DNA of 64,000 bases from Tridacna crocea. Lineage: Eukaryota > Mollusca > Bivalvia > Cardiida > Cardiidae. The position numbers were made by a program, and so were the translations under genes. The stretch covers positions 41,529,361-41,593,360 of the forward strand of contig OX031064.1 in NCBI GenBank assembly GCA_943736015.1, given 5' to 3'. The number at the start of each line of letters is the position of its first letter. The stretch's first letter is position 1. Below are positions 12,804 to 22,788 of the stretch, piece by piece. The notes beneath the pieces were generated by a model. That model made no database searches. It saw only the letters and a program-made list of their open reading frames with translations, and had not been told where the DNA came from.

Positions 12804-13086
12804 GGCCTGCAACACACGAAAAGGGGCATTCGGACATCTGCGTAAAGCGTCGTTTCGGATCAGCCTGTGCAATGCGCGCAGGCTGATCCGAAACGGAACT
12901 TTCCGTTTTTATGTAATTTTCTGTTATGTGCAAGTCTACTGTAGGAAAAAATCTGATGTAGTCGTACAGTGCCGTCTCGGATTAGCCTGTGCGGACTGCG
13001 CAGGCTGATCCGAGACGAGTCCGCACAGGCTGATCCGAGACACTTTACGCAAATGTCCGAATGCTCCTTTTCCCGTGTTGTAAGCC
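12804..13086. mobile_element. Palindromic MITE, GATCAGCCTG family, complete copy
   Basis: Terminal inverted repeats of about 45 bp: GGCCTGCAACACACGAAAAG at the left and CTTTTCCCGTGTTGTAAGCC at the right. Inside are two successive stem-loops built on GGATCAGCCTGTGC and GCGCAGGCTGATCC. The GC-rich stems stand out against AT-rich surroundings. Confidence 0.75.
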
Positions 13087-13960
13087 ATTTGATACATGTC
13101 TAGTATCAACCGGGGGGGTGGGGGGAGACAAACAGGGAGATTTTTCGGAAATAAAGAAATAAAAAACGTTGAATCCGGAAATGATGTTCTTAGGTGTGAC
13201 AAGGAAGTCCACTTAACACGAACACGTGACCGCGTCTTTCCAAAATAAATGTCCTTGTAAACAGTAAGGCGCGTGCTTGGCCATAAATTTTAGAACTTTA
13301 CACTAGTATTTGACAAGAGAATATACTCTGTTTTATCGTAAAATTCAAAGTAAGTCGATTATAAAGTGGATGAATTAGGCATTTATGATGACCCACATAC
13401 TACAAGTCAAGGTTATTTGACTTAAGATTTCTCACAAAATATCGAGAAGTAAGATCCTGGTCCCATATTCACCAGCCATTCTTAAGAACGATACTGGTCC
13501 AAGTCTCCAAAATTTTCTATATGGAAAAAACACAACTTCTGATTAGCTAAACCGAATCAGATTTTATGTAACTTTCAAATTAAAAAATAAATCTGTAGAA
13601 TGAGGCTATGAAAGAATGGTTGGGGATTTTGGCCCAGGATCAATGCATTAAAGACGATTCTCTCGTGATCAATCTAGCTAAACATGAAACTTCAAAGTTG
13701 TACAAGTAGTAATTTGATAAACTTTAAGGAGTAACTTTTGAACTTACAGCTTTTCTTATGCTCTGTAAATCAAAATTTAATGTCAAATTTTCAAACCGGC
13801 TCTAAGCATAAATGAGTCTAGCTTGGGCACGTTGAACCTTCACTAAAGTTTAATAAGCTCTCGCACTGGACTCGTATTCACGGATCATTCCTAAAAATAT
13901 TCTTAGGCTTATTCTCAAACATTTTCTAAATTTGATAATAACCAGTTTCTGGTTGGAAAA

Positions 13961-14181
13961 CCCTTTCGCAAACTACAAGATTTTAGACTGGCCCAAATTA
14001 AAAGCACTTGCAGACGACAAAATAAACGTAACTTAAAAATTGAAATTTGTTTCCAGCTTGGTAGAAAACATTGTGGGAACAGGAGAAAATGCTGGTTACC
14101 AGCATTTTCTCCTTTTACCACAATGTTTTCAAAAGGGTTATATCTCAGAGTCGTAAAAACCAGGGATTGCTTGGTAAAGGG
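13961..14181. mobile_element. TTAA palindromic MITE, copy j
   Basis: Left CCCTTTCGCAAACTAC, core hairpin GGAGAAAATGCTGGTTACC at about 14080-14115, right CTTGGTAAAGGG-TTAA (14182-14185). Confidence 0.75.
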
Positions 14182-14907
14182 TTAAACCACATAGTTAAGC
14201 CAATCAGAAACAACGTAACTTTCTAAATAAAAACTTAGAGTCCAATTATGTAAAGTTAGTGATTATTGGTGCAGAATACATGTTCCGCACAGTTTAATCT
14301 TGATCCAAATTTGTAGAAAACGCAAACTAGTTTTTTTCGTTGACACTTCAAGGCTAAAACCAAGCCTTTTCAATTTAAATGTCCGTCTTTTCAAGGGGAA
14401 GAAATTGATCACTGATCACAAAGCTCCATCCTCCACAGTCTAAACAGATTTCAGTCTGGCAGGTGAGAAACAACAGAAGGTCTAATTTCCTTCACGATGT
14501 CTGTCGGGTTTCTGTTTTATGTATTGGTTGTCCAGCTTCAAGTCTTTGCCTGTTTTGATAATAGAAATATCACTGCAGAATTAGCAGACCTAAATGCATG
14601 CTTACTCTTTTCACCTTTCTCTCATAAGTACATGTAGGTCCGCCCGGGGTGGGTGGAGGGGAACAGCTGTTTTTCCGAATCAAAGTAGATTAATCACTTT
14701 CGCATTCTAAAAATATAGTTTAACAGCTTATAACTGAGATAGATATATAGTATGAAAAAAAAAAAAATTGTATAAAATTCTGTTTTTTTTTTTATTCAGT
14801 CTTTCAGTGCGATATATATGAACGGCTTCCTGACAAAAAGGTGGTTTAACGGTTCTACATGATGTTTTTTGTTTGTTGGCTGGAGTTTAAAGTCGTTGTA
14901 ATAGCTT

Positions 14908-15113
14908 AGGTCATATCATGGCGGTCAGTGCATCTAGGCATGGCTGTTTCATATCAGTACTGACACAACTTTCTATGCCACCGAGTACTTGTCTTACATG
15001 TCTCAGAGGTGAGAAGCGAAAAATTACCGGAAAGACAGTTTGCCTAAACCGGGTACCGAGCCCACAACCACCAAGTTAGGAGATAGATACGTTAACAACT
15101 GAGGTACCCGGTC
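14908..15113 (-). mobile_element. tRNA-derived SINE, second copy (minus strand)
   Basis: Minus-strand head GACCGGGTACCTCAGTTG (A-box-like) and GTGGGCTCGGTACCCGG (B-box-like), followed by the same body as 2526-2743, including AGGCAAACTGTCTTTCCGG and CACTGACCGCCATGATATG. Confidence 0.6.
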
Positions 15114-15119
15114 AGGCTT

Positions 15120-16715
15120 CTTCATTCTGTATTATATCAAGCAAGTCGTCGCATAACTAGGGATTCTAAAAATACAATTTGTTTAACAACACGATTATTC
15201 ATGAGTTAGACTGGTCCCTGGAAAAAGATTTACCAAACTGAGCAAAAAGTTTTGCCACAGGTCAGCCTGCGCGGACTGCGTAGACTGACCCAGGTCCATA
15301 CATTTCACACACATAAAAAAAAAACTCCTTTCGCACAGAGACTTACTCATATAGAATCTTTCAGTAAGACAAGTCGTAACTCCGAGAAAGATTGAAGTAA
15401 ATAATGCATTTTTGCTTTCTAGATCCCCACAGTAATACACGAAATAGGATTTTGTGAGACTTGGTAATGTAGATTGGTCGTAAAAATGTCCTCGACAGTG
15501 GTACCTCGTTCCCCTAGCGGACATGTTTTAGACATAGAAGATTTCATCATCGGTCTTTATTCAACAATTGATAAATGTTGATGAAGTAAGAAAATGCATA
15601 TCACAAGAAAATATTGATGCGTAACATCAATGGCGCCGCAAAGCAGTTGTTTCTGAAATAAGGCATATTACAGCATTTCAAAATTTATAAAATTAAAATT
15701 ATCCAGAACGCGGTGAGAAATGAACCTAGAAGTCCTAGATCAAAGTGAGTACAAAATGACCAAAATGAAAAGTAAAGGTGGGTATGAAATAGCTTAGGTA
15801 CGAAATGACCTAGTTACGAAATGGCTAGAAGTATATTAAACAATATGGCTGCCTCCATAGGTACTTTTCCAAAGCTTATGCATGCGGCATCAAAATGACA
15901 GATTGTGCCGAATATAAATCTCTAAGAAACCGGTTGGTGTAAAAGCCTATGTTTTAAATCATTAACCTTTTCGCCGCCATAGGAGAAAACAATGACTTTT
16001 GCGGACGTTATAGATCAAGATCAGACTGCACAGAACGTGCACAGAACGTGCAGTCTAATCTTGATCTAAACCGTCTGCTTGTAAAGTCAAGTTTATAATG
16101 TCAAAATCTTTGTTAGTTTCAATGGTTTGTGTTTAAAGCTGTCGAAAGAGGAAGAGTCTTTTTTACTTTGTTCTGATAGAGTTAACCTGCTGAATATCAT
16201 CGTTTTCAATCAGTGATGAAAAGTGGCAAAACTTAATAAAACAAGACTCCGAAAATGATAATGCTTCAGCTTCTGAAAATGGCAAACACGTTTTATGTTT
16301 TATATCATGTGATAGGGAGCAATAAAAGTAACTCCGGAACCGGAAATTGCGGAAAAGAAGGAATTCCCTAGCGCTTGGCAAGCTAAGGAAAAAACCCAAA
16401 CATTTGTTATTAACGGAATGCGGTTCGTCTTCAAAACGGAAAGATTTGTTGTCACAGAATTGAAGAGTTTTCACAAATACATCTCAGATCTTCGTTTTTG
16501 ATATTATGAAGTTTTCCTTTTTTACTCGGTGATTTCAGTTCTCTTTCTGAAAGGTTAGAATAAACGCTGTTATTGATAAAAGATGCTTACTTGCAAAAGA
16601 TACTCTTTAAGATAGGAACAGACGAAACATGCCCAAAAAGGGAAAGGATATCACTTTTGATCGTCTCTTTTGTTTTCGATTATAATTCCTCAGATTTACT
16701 TGTTAAAAATTCTCG
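15120..16715. other. Gene-free flank left of the integrated virus
   Basis: No supported gene. It holds a short inverted GTCAGCCTGCGCGG motif (15258-15298) and a palindrome around GAACGTGCAGTCTAATCTTG (16008-16075). I found no splice-like or coding signal. Confidence 0.5.
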
Positions 16716-16721
16716 ACTGCT
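16716..16721. repeat. Target-site duplication ACTGCT, left
   Basis: ACTGCT immediately precedes AGTAGTATGAAAAATG. The same six bases follow the mirrored end at 33964-33969. Six-bp duplications are typical of Maverick/Polinton integration. Confidence 0.92.
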
Positions 16722-17107
16722 AGTAGTATGAAAAATGCTGATTCTGGCACAGAACGCGAATCAACGCATCAATGCATCCCCTAATCGCTTATGAAAAACT
16801 AGGTCACTTATGAAAAACTACATCACTTATGAAAAACTAGGTCACTTATGAAAAACTAGGACGCTTATGAAAAAACTAGGTCACTTATGAAAAACTAGGT
16901 CACTTATGAAAAATTAGGTCGCTTACTGCGTCCTTTTGCGCCCCCAAGTCCCTTTACCAATTTCATGTGTCAGTGAGTGTGTGAGTGAATAAGTGACTGA
17001 GTCACTTGGCTAAATGGCTAGCGAGTTGATTGATTAACTGACTAACCAATTAACCTTATAAAACTGTATATAATATACTCCTTAAATCTATGGTCTGTAT
17101 ATTATAT
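16722..17107 (+). repeat. Left terminal inverted repeat (about 386 bp)
   Basis: Three parts. An outer unique end of about 65 bp starts AGTAGTATGAAAAATGCTG. Next come about seven tandem copies of a 19-bp unit like CTTATGAAAAACTAGGTCA. The inner part is rich in GAGT/GACT/TTAA tetramers and ends at GTCTGTATATTATAT. It matches the reverse complement of 33616-33963 with several substitutions, and the right copy has fewer 19-bp units. TIRs of this type are the protein-primed replication ends of Polintons. Confidence 0.93.
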
Positions 17108-17190
17108 GACTCTCTTTATGGATAACATACTTACATAGAAGTGGCCAAGGATAATTCAATTTTGTTCATATATAAGTTAAAGAATTAAAA

Positions 17191-17205
17191 TATATATATA
17201 ATAAA
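17191..17205 (+). promoter_or_regulatory. AT-rich box abutting start of RING gene 1
   Basis: TATATATATAATAAA runs directly into ATG. It belongs to the TATA(W)AAAA-ATG pattern found before almost every gene of this element. Confidence 0.6.
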
Positions 17206-17982
17206 ATGTTAGAACAAAATGTATTATTAGATACTCATTTAAATGATGAAAACTCTTTTAATTTTAAGAAGGTTAAAAATATATTACATAATCGTTTGTA
17301 TAATAAACATAATTTAAAATATGAAAGAGAAATACGTCGTGATGATGAAAGTTTAAGAATTAATCGTACTTTACTAATTTTTTCTACTTACGAGAGAACA
17401 CTTTTTAGGATTGATAACACAGTAGAAACCCTAAAGAGTTTTATTGGTTTTTATTATCTTGTGTTTCGTAATAAAGAAGAGTTTTTTCATTGTATTGGAA
17501 CTAGGTATAAGATAAATACTATATTACATATAAATAATTTTGAAGGAGATGATGGAGAAGTTGAAATTTTTAAACTAAATATTAGTGGTTTGTTTTTTGA
17601 GGATGAAAGAATGATATCATCCTTTAATAAAGAGATAGAAGAATTTGAAGAATATATCAATGAAAATGAAAATGCTTATAGAGGTGATGATGTGTTTTCA
17701 ATAACTATTGAGTTGATAGAAGAAGATATTCCTAGAAATAGTCGCCGCCATCCCATTTTTTTTTCATCCCTTGAGTTTGAGTTTGAGTGAAAATAGTAAT
17801 AAACCTATAAATGGGGAAGAAACATTTCTTTCAGTTGAGTGTATTATATGTAATGAAAATAAACCAAATATATTATTTTGTAATTGTGGTCATATATGTA
17901 TTGTGATATATGTGATACACAAGGATTAAATGAGTGCCCCATGTGTAGAATGGTAACAACTATTAAGCGTAAAATTTGATTT
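17206..17982 (+). pseudogene. RING-finger protein 1, frameshifted
   Basis: First gene inside the left TIR. An open frame of 194 aa (17206-17790) has an acidic C-terminal half and no domain I recognise. Its frame is lost at the T-run near 17754-17762. In another frame, downstream DNA encodes the first half of a C3HC4 RING (CIICNEN, then FCNCGH), and a further one-base loss near 17893-17900 puts the second half (CDIC, then CPMCR) in a third frame. The RING closely resembles that of the next gene, so the two are probably tandem paralogues with a variable N-terminus and a C-terminal RING, like viral IAP-type E3 ubiquitin ligases. An anti-apoptotic or ubiquitin role is inference. Upstream AT-box and first-gene position suggest early expression. 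The N-terminal 194 aa could alternatively be a separate protein. Confidence 0.7.
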
Positions 17983-18000
17983 AATATAAAGAAAAAAAAA

Positions 18001-18012
18001 TTATATTAAAAA
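18001..18012 (+). promoter_or_regulatory. AT-rich box abutting start of RING gene 2
   Basis: TTATATTAAAAA directly followed by ATG; same pattern as the other genes of the element. Confidence 0.6.
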
Positions 18013-18860
18013 ATGAGCGTGTTAAGTAATTTGCATTATGAAGATTATCATAAACTAGTAACAACTGTAAAAAATAAACATTGTATGTCAGTCAATTATG
18101 TTTCATTTAGAAAATTATATGAAATAAAATTCAAAGACTTGGAAGAACCACAGAAGCATGATGCACTTTACCTACTTAATAAATTAATACCATTTAGTTA
18201 TTACTTACACAGCAAACAAAAGTTAAATGAATCTGGGTTTACCACAACTGTTTTTATGTCTTGGCCGGATCGATATCTTTTTGCCAGATATCCTTATCGT
18301 TCCCAAGGTAGTCCTATTTTTACTGTTATTGAAATACCATTTTGCCGAAGTGATAATTTATTGGTGATTATAAAAAGGCTTTGTTAGAATTAATTGCTGC
18401 TGAAGATAGAGAACCAGCACCAGTTAATTGCAAATTATATCCAATCATAACATTTAAAAATGATATTCACCCTGATTATGAAGATTTAATCGAGAATTCA
18501 ATCGAAATGGATACAAAAACTGTTGGTTTTATAGATTTTGATGGCCCATATTGGTATGGATTAAAAAATCTTATAACAATAGATGGTATAACTAATTTAG
18601 GTTACGAGGTTGAAGGCTCAAATGAAGAGGAAGACGCTAACGTATTAGATACTAACGTTGCAAACATTTACAAACTCATCACACCTATTAATGCCACAGA
18701 ATCATTTCGTGAAGATAAGTGTATCATATGTAATGAAAATACCAGCAATATTATGTTTTGTGATTGTGGGCATATATGTATGTGTGATATATGTGACACA
18801 CAAGGATTAGATAAGTGTCCCATGTGTAGAAAGGAAACAACTATCAAACGTAAACTTTAA
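18013..18860 (+). pseudogene. RING-finger protein 2, one frameshift
   Basis: Two overlapping open frames (18013-18387 and 18381-18860) read as one protein of about 280 aa with a single-base loss near 18360-18370. The last 50 residues form a clear C3HC4 RING: CIICNE, FCDCGHICMC, DIC, then CPMCRKET, ending in a basic tail. This arrangement (conserved CGH, short loop, CPMCR) is like the C-terminal RING of inhibitor-of-apoptosis and related E3 ligases. The N-terminal 200 aa carry no BIR repeat and I do not recognise them. It lies 30 bp after the paralogous gene 1 and is convergent with the fibre gene, with a hairpin between. Role as a ubiquitin ligase affecting host responses is inferred from the RING only. 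Confidence 0.75.
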
Positions 18861-18897
18861 TATTCCTCATGTTGAAAAACGTTAAAACTGAATCGTA

Positions 18898-19065
18898 ACC
18901 CCTTTTTTTCTATATCTCCTCATCGAAACGAAAGAGGAAGTATAAATGTTAATGATTACGCTGTAATCCTCAATGATTGTGTATCGGCAAATACTACCAC
19001 AGTTTATACTCACAATCACACGTATTGTGAAATACTACGTTTAACAAACCCTTTAACTTTACGTG
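18898..19065 (+). pseudogene. Small unrecognised coding remnant between RING 2 and fibre
   Basis: A frame free of stops runs through about 50 codons, including DYAVILNDCVSANT and ending LRLTNPLTLRV before TAA. It lacks a good ATG, which suggests a decayed small gene or the tail of one. I do not recognise it, and it may be chance. Confidence 0.25.
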
Positions 19066-19094
19066 TATAACTCTATATCATTTTTCTTAAAGAA

Positions 19095-19131
19095 AAAATA
19101 TAACTTTTTTTTGTTTAAAAAGTTATATTTT
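19095..19131. terminator. 15-bp perfect AT hairpin between convergent genes
   Basis: AAAATATAACTTTTT (19095-19109) faces AAAAAGTTATATTTT (19117-19131) across a 7-nt loop. It sits between the 3' ends of RING gene 2 and the fibre gene, where a bidirectional transcript-end signal would be expected. Confidence 0.6.
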
Positions 19132-19151
19132 AGATATTGATGTTTGTATGG

Positions 19152-20925
19152 TTATAAGTCTAATTCTATTAATAGTGTAATCTGAACTATAACTGATTCT
19201 ATGGTTTGTTTTTCATCATCAGAGGTCCTAATTGATAAAGGTTGATTAGGAGTTAATTCACCCCTCAAATTACCCGTGTTATAATTTGGATCACCATTAA
19301 TCTTAACACTGTCCAGGACTTTATGAGGTATGCTCACATAAATAAACATAACTTTAATACTATCACTTGGTTTAAGCTCTTTACCATCTTTGCGGCGCAT
19401 TATTGCACTATATTTAAATAGTCTTCCATATGTTGGTGGTATAAAGATGTCAGAATTTCCAAAAAATAAAAACCAAGATTGTAACTTCTCTTTATCAAAG
19501 GAATCCCAAATATTTTTTTCACCAGGAAAAAAAGCACTAATGCAAATTATATGCTTCTTACTCTGCGACACCCTATATATAGCATCATCCACATACTTCC
19601 TACGTACCGCATCATTTGGATTACTAGGCTCAGGTAAGTTTAATAACTGTTTAAACCCCATATTAATATTTTGGGTAGCCTGGTAATTACTATTTCCCTC
19701 GGCAACTCCAGGAAGAGCTCCATTTCCTAAATTATCCACTATGAGAGTATCCACATATTTTTTGTTTACAGCATCACTATCAATAAAGCTGTCTTGAAAA
19801 AGTGCAATTCGGTGGTTACTTCCAATTACACCCTTTGTTACATAAGTAGGTTTCTCATTTAGTAAAACGGCAACCTCTTTACCATCATCATCACTTACAA
19901 TATTTGTTTTAGTAAATGGTATTGTTTCATCCACATACTTTTTAGTAGAAGCATCAGCATCCTCTTCAGGTCCTTTCAGATTATTCAAAGGTTGAAAAGC
20001 CATGTTGATGAGACCTGTTGCGGCATAACTACCATTATCTTTTAAAAAGGCATTAGGTAAATCAACAATTCGTCTACCTAATATTTGACTCGTTCTATCC
20101 GTATACTCTTTAGCATCGCTTCCTACTCTATCAACATATTCCTTACTAGCAGCATCATGTTGTGCAGTTGGTGTAGGCAAACCAAAAAGTTTCTTATTTG
20201 TTTATACCCGAAAATGGAACAAAATTTCCATTTTCATCTTTAAGCGCATTAACATATTCATCCACATATTCTTTTATAGTATCATCCACATACTCCTTAT
20301 TAGCAGCTTCACGACTTTTTTCAGGCTTACGTATACCTCCAACCTTTTGTTTTGCAAAGTATGTATTACCTTTAGCTGTATACCCTCCGTTTTTTGTTTC
20401 AAAAGCATTTTTGTTATCCACATATTCCTTAGTAGCAACATCCTTTGAATCAGTTGGCTCTCCTACATTATTTAGAGTAAAACCTCTCATATCTATTGAA
20501 ATTTTAGCTGCATACCCATTTTGATTAATAAAAGGTGTGTTTATATCGGAATGTCTTTTAGCATCCTTATTTGATGTATCAACATATATTTTATTTGCAG
20601 CATCACCATCATTTTCAAGCGGCGAAACATTTTCCAGCTTTTTGTTGTTTATATCTAAGTCATTTTTTAAAACATATGAACCATCCCGATTTCTACCAAA
20701 AAATCCTCCTCCTTTAACATTATCTACATAATCCTTTGTAGCAACATCTTGAGGATTAGTTGGATTACTAACCTTAGTAAGTGTATTTCCATCCATATTT
20801 ATAGATCCGGTAACTTTAGTTGTTCCTTCTTTCCGTAAAAAGTTATTATTTATGTAAGTGAGTGGTACACCATCACCTCTTGTTATAGTATCAATATCCA
20901 TTCTTCCAAATTTATCAACATGCAT
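19152..20925 (-). pseudogene. Fibre protein with phage-tail-type repeats, one frameshift
   Basis: Two minus-strand frames, 20925-20194 (243 aa, starts ATG) and 20180-19152 (342 aa, no ATG at its start), form one protein of about 590 aa. The reading frame is lost by one base near 20193-20200, in the middle of a repeat. The shaft has eight or nine copies of a roughly 45-65 residue repeat with consensus G-x-I-x-M-x5-L-x5-P-x4-DAAxKxYVD (seen as DVATKEYVD, DAASKEYVD, DAVNKKYVD). That motif is the hallmark of phage tail-fibre repeats, which trimerise into shafts. The last 140 residues have no repeat and are probably a head domain. Position beside protease and integrase and the box TTTTTTTT-CAT at 20923 fit a late virion gene. 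Attachment role is inferred by analogy with adenovirus and phage fibres. Confidence 0.82.
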
Positions 20926-20971
20926 TTTTTTTTTATTACTAAAATAAAGTATTTAAAACATTTTGAAACTC

Positions 20972-21353
20972 TTAACCTAAATCTAACTCTTTAAGTACGC
21001 AAAGACACAAATGTCCACAAAACACTTCTCCAGCTGGTTTTATCTGGTCACTATTGTAATATATTGGACTTTTTAGGTACTCTCGAATTTCAATAGGGGT
21101 TGTATACCATAACTGTCAAAGTAATTTTAGTTTTACCGTTTTTATACCAAGCAACCCAATGAGTACCAGAGCCGCTTGTATCATCGAGGTTTAATATACC
21201 GCATTCCTTTTTTCTACACTTTTTTGGTAAAGTGTTTCTTACCATGACTCCTCTAAAAGAAGGAATCTTTAATTTTTTTGCTGCACTTTCCAATTCGAAA
21301 TTGTTTTACGGTCTATTAGGTAGTATAAGGTTTCCGACTGCAATATTTCTCAT
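20972..21353 (-). pseudogene. Adenain-like maturation protease, broken
   Basis: The minus-strand gene starts at an AT-box ATG (21353) 6 bp after the integrase stop. An in-frame TAA lies at 21306-21308. The longest open piece (21293-21090) contains LPKKCRKKECG and SGSGTHWVAWYKNG, the His region of Polinton/adenovirus cysteine proteases. Two single-base shifts near 21110-21120 and 21090-21100 separate it from the Asp motif FDSYG and the Cys region VFCGHLCL near the end (20990-21020). His, Asp and Cys are thus all still visible but in three frames. The family cleaves capsid precursors during virion maturation. Expected length is about 125 aa, short for the family but usual for Polintons. Confidence 0.85.
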
Positions 21354-21358
21354 TTTTA

Positions 21359-22387
21359 TTATGTCGAAATATTTACTATATCACTATTATCAACCCATGA
21401 ATTAAACTCATCGGAATAACCCTTCCACTTTACTAATGATTTATTTTTTCCCTTTTTAATAACCTTTTCTATCCTATACAACTCTTGGCTAGTTTTTTGC
21501 AATTCAGGTTCATAAAAGGTACCTTGTATCTTTTCTCCATTAAGGTCTTTTATTTTATACGTTACAGGCTCCGTATTTTTAACCTCGGAAACCGTAAAAA
21601 CCTCTTCAGTCCATCTTGTAGTATAACCTTTCTCGAAAGTCTTTTTCTTTTTAGTTATCCTTACTTTATCTCCAACGGAAAACTTAGGTTTTATATCTCT
21701 TATTTCGAAACGATCGGGGTAAAGATTTCTCCAAACTTTGGTTTCATTTTCTTTTTTACTCGCGTCTACAGGTGTCATCTTAATAGAAGAATGCCTCGTG
21801 TTATTATATTCTTTAACGAGGTCTTGTAACACGTTAATGTAAACATTCGTAGAGTTAGCAGAAAAATACTTCCACATTTTTTCTTTCATTGTTCTAATCC
21901 ATCTCTCAACTACACTAGATTTTTCCTCATTCTCGGTAGAATACAATTCAATCAAGTCTTTAACATCTTTGTTATAAAACTCTTTACCTTTATCCACCCA
22001 CATTTTCTCTGGTTTTCTGTCCTTAAAAATACTCTTTAATGTTGTAGCGACAGACTTTCCCGTTTTGTCTTTTAATGGTATCAGATAACCGTATTTAGAA
22101 AAGATGTCAATAACAGCGAGAAGATATTTTACACCTCGGTTAAATCTAGAAAACGCTTGCACGTCCACTAAATCCGCAGCCCATATCCTATCAATACCGC
22201 TTACTTCAACTCTTCTTTTCTTAAATGTTCTCTTTACGGGCTTGTGTAATTCTTCTGCTAAATTTATGATTTTTTTTTTAATCCCCATTCCAAATCGTTT
22301 CTTTGTTCCAATTAAGCTAGAAACAATTCCTCTTTCCATTTTCTCTCTTAAAGTAGGATTGTAGATACCTTCTAACTCTGTTAACAT
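21359..22387 (-). CDS. Retroviral-type integrase with C-terminal chromodomain
   Basis: Open frame of 342 aa. The rve core shows the D,D-35-E triad: Asp in WAADLVD, Asp in MWVDKGKEF and Glu in SVVERWIRTMKEKMW. An SH3-like segment follows (KFSVGDKVRITKKKK, GYTTRWTEEVF). The C-terminus is a chromodomain (YRIEKVIKKG, LVKWKGY, NSWVDNSDI). This family inserts the viral genome and makes the 6-bp target duplication seen here; chromodomains may steer it to chromatin marks. The first 60 residues (LTELEGIYNPTLREK onward) are not an integrase N-terminus but match what follows the PLA2 domain in related elements, so the true gene most likely starts at 22755. The apparent ATG at 22387 is then internal. All three catalytic acids are present. 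Confidence 0.93.
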   Translation of the reverse strand: MLTELEGIYNPTLREKMERGIVSSLIGTKKRFGMGIKKKIINLAEELHKPVKRTFKKRRVEVSGIDRIWAADLVDVQAFSRFNRGVKYLLAVIDIFSKYGYLIPLKDKTGKSVATTLKSIFKDRKPEKMWVDKGKEFYNKDVKDLIELYSTENEEKSSVVERWIRTMKEKMWKYFSANSTNVYINVLQDLVKEYNNTRHSSIKMTPVDASKKENETKVWRNLYPDRFEIRDIKPKFSVGDKVRITKKKKTFEKGYTTRWTEEVFTVSEVKNTEPVTYKIKDLNGEKIQGTFYEPELQKTSQELYRIEKVIKKGKNKSLVKWKGYSDEFNSWVDNSDIVNIST

Positions 22388-22755
22388 ATTTTATTACATA
22401 CAGCATTCCTTGTAGCTGTATCATCGTTTTGGAGATAACATATGTCATGATGATAAGCGGCTTTATCTACTCTATTGATAGGTTTGCTCTATTTCTTTGG
22501 AGTTAAATCTGGGTTTAGTCTTTTTTTTAGGTTAGTGCCTGGTCCCGTAAAATTATGACCAGGGAGATGCATCTCAAAAGGCATATTGTTAATCATTTTG
22601 TTTAAAATTGACCCTCCTTCCGGTGCCTTAATAAACTGTGTTTTAGTTGTTCCACAAACCGAGCATTTTCCTCGTTTCATATTTCTTCCATTCTTACTAA
22701 CAGTATATTCTATGTTATTCGTATCAGTAACTTTTTTACATTTAACGCAATACAT
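22388..22755 (-). pseudogene. Zinc-ribbon / parvovirus-type PLA2 module, upstream half of integrase gene
   Basis: Starts at ATG 22755 under the divergent promoter. A zinc ribbon (CVKCKK, then CSVCG 30 residues on) is followed by LPGHNFTGPGT, the Ca-binding loop of parvoviral VP1-type phospholipase A2. The frame is then stopped by TAG at 22491-22489, and continues with the catalytic helix AAYHHDICY (His-Asp pair) up to about 22392. One lost base separates it from the integrase frame. In parvoviruses this PLA2 breaches the endosome; a similar module is known in adintoviruses. The TAG sits where relatives have Trp. Zinc ribbon, PLA2 and integrase therefore appear to be one fused protein of about 465 aa. 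Entry role is by analogy. Confidence 0.82.
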
Positions 22756-22788
22756 TTTTATATAATAATTAAAAAAGTTATATAAAAA
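22756..22788. promoter_or_regulatory. Divergent palindromic promoter (PLA2-integrase / ATPase)
   Basis: Only 33 bp separate two divergent ATGs. Each gene has the same box in its own direction: ATG is preceded by TTATATAAAAA on the plus strand and by the mirror TTATATAAAA on the minus strand. This makes an inverted repeat around AATTAAAAAAG. Confidence 0.75.

Noticed and set aside
15770-15835. Solo viral TIR fragment suggested by GAAATGACCTAGTTACGAAATG
   Set aside because: Only GACCTAGTT is shared with the TIR unit, and the surrounding bases do not align.
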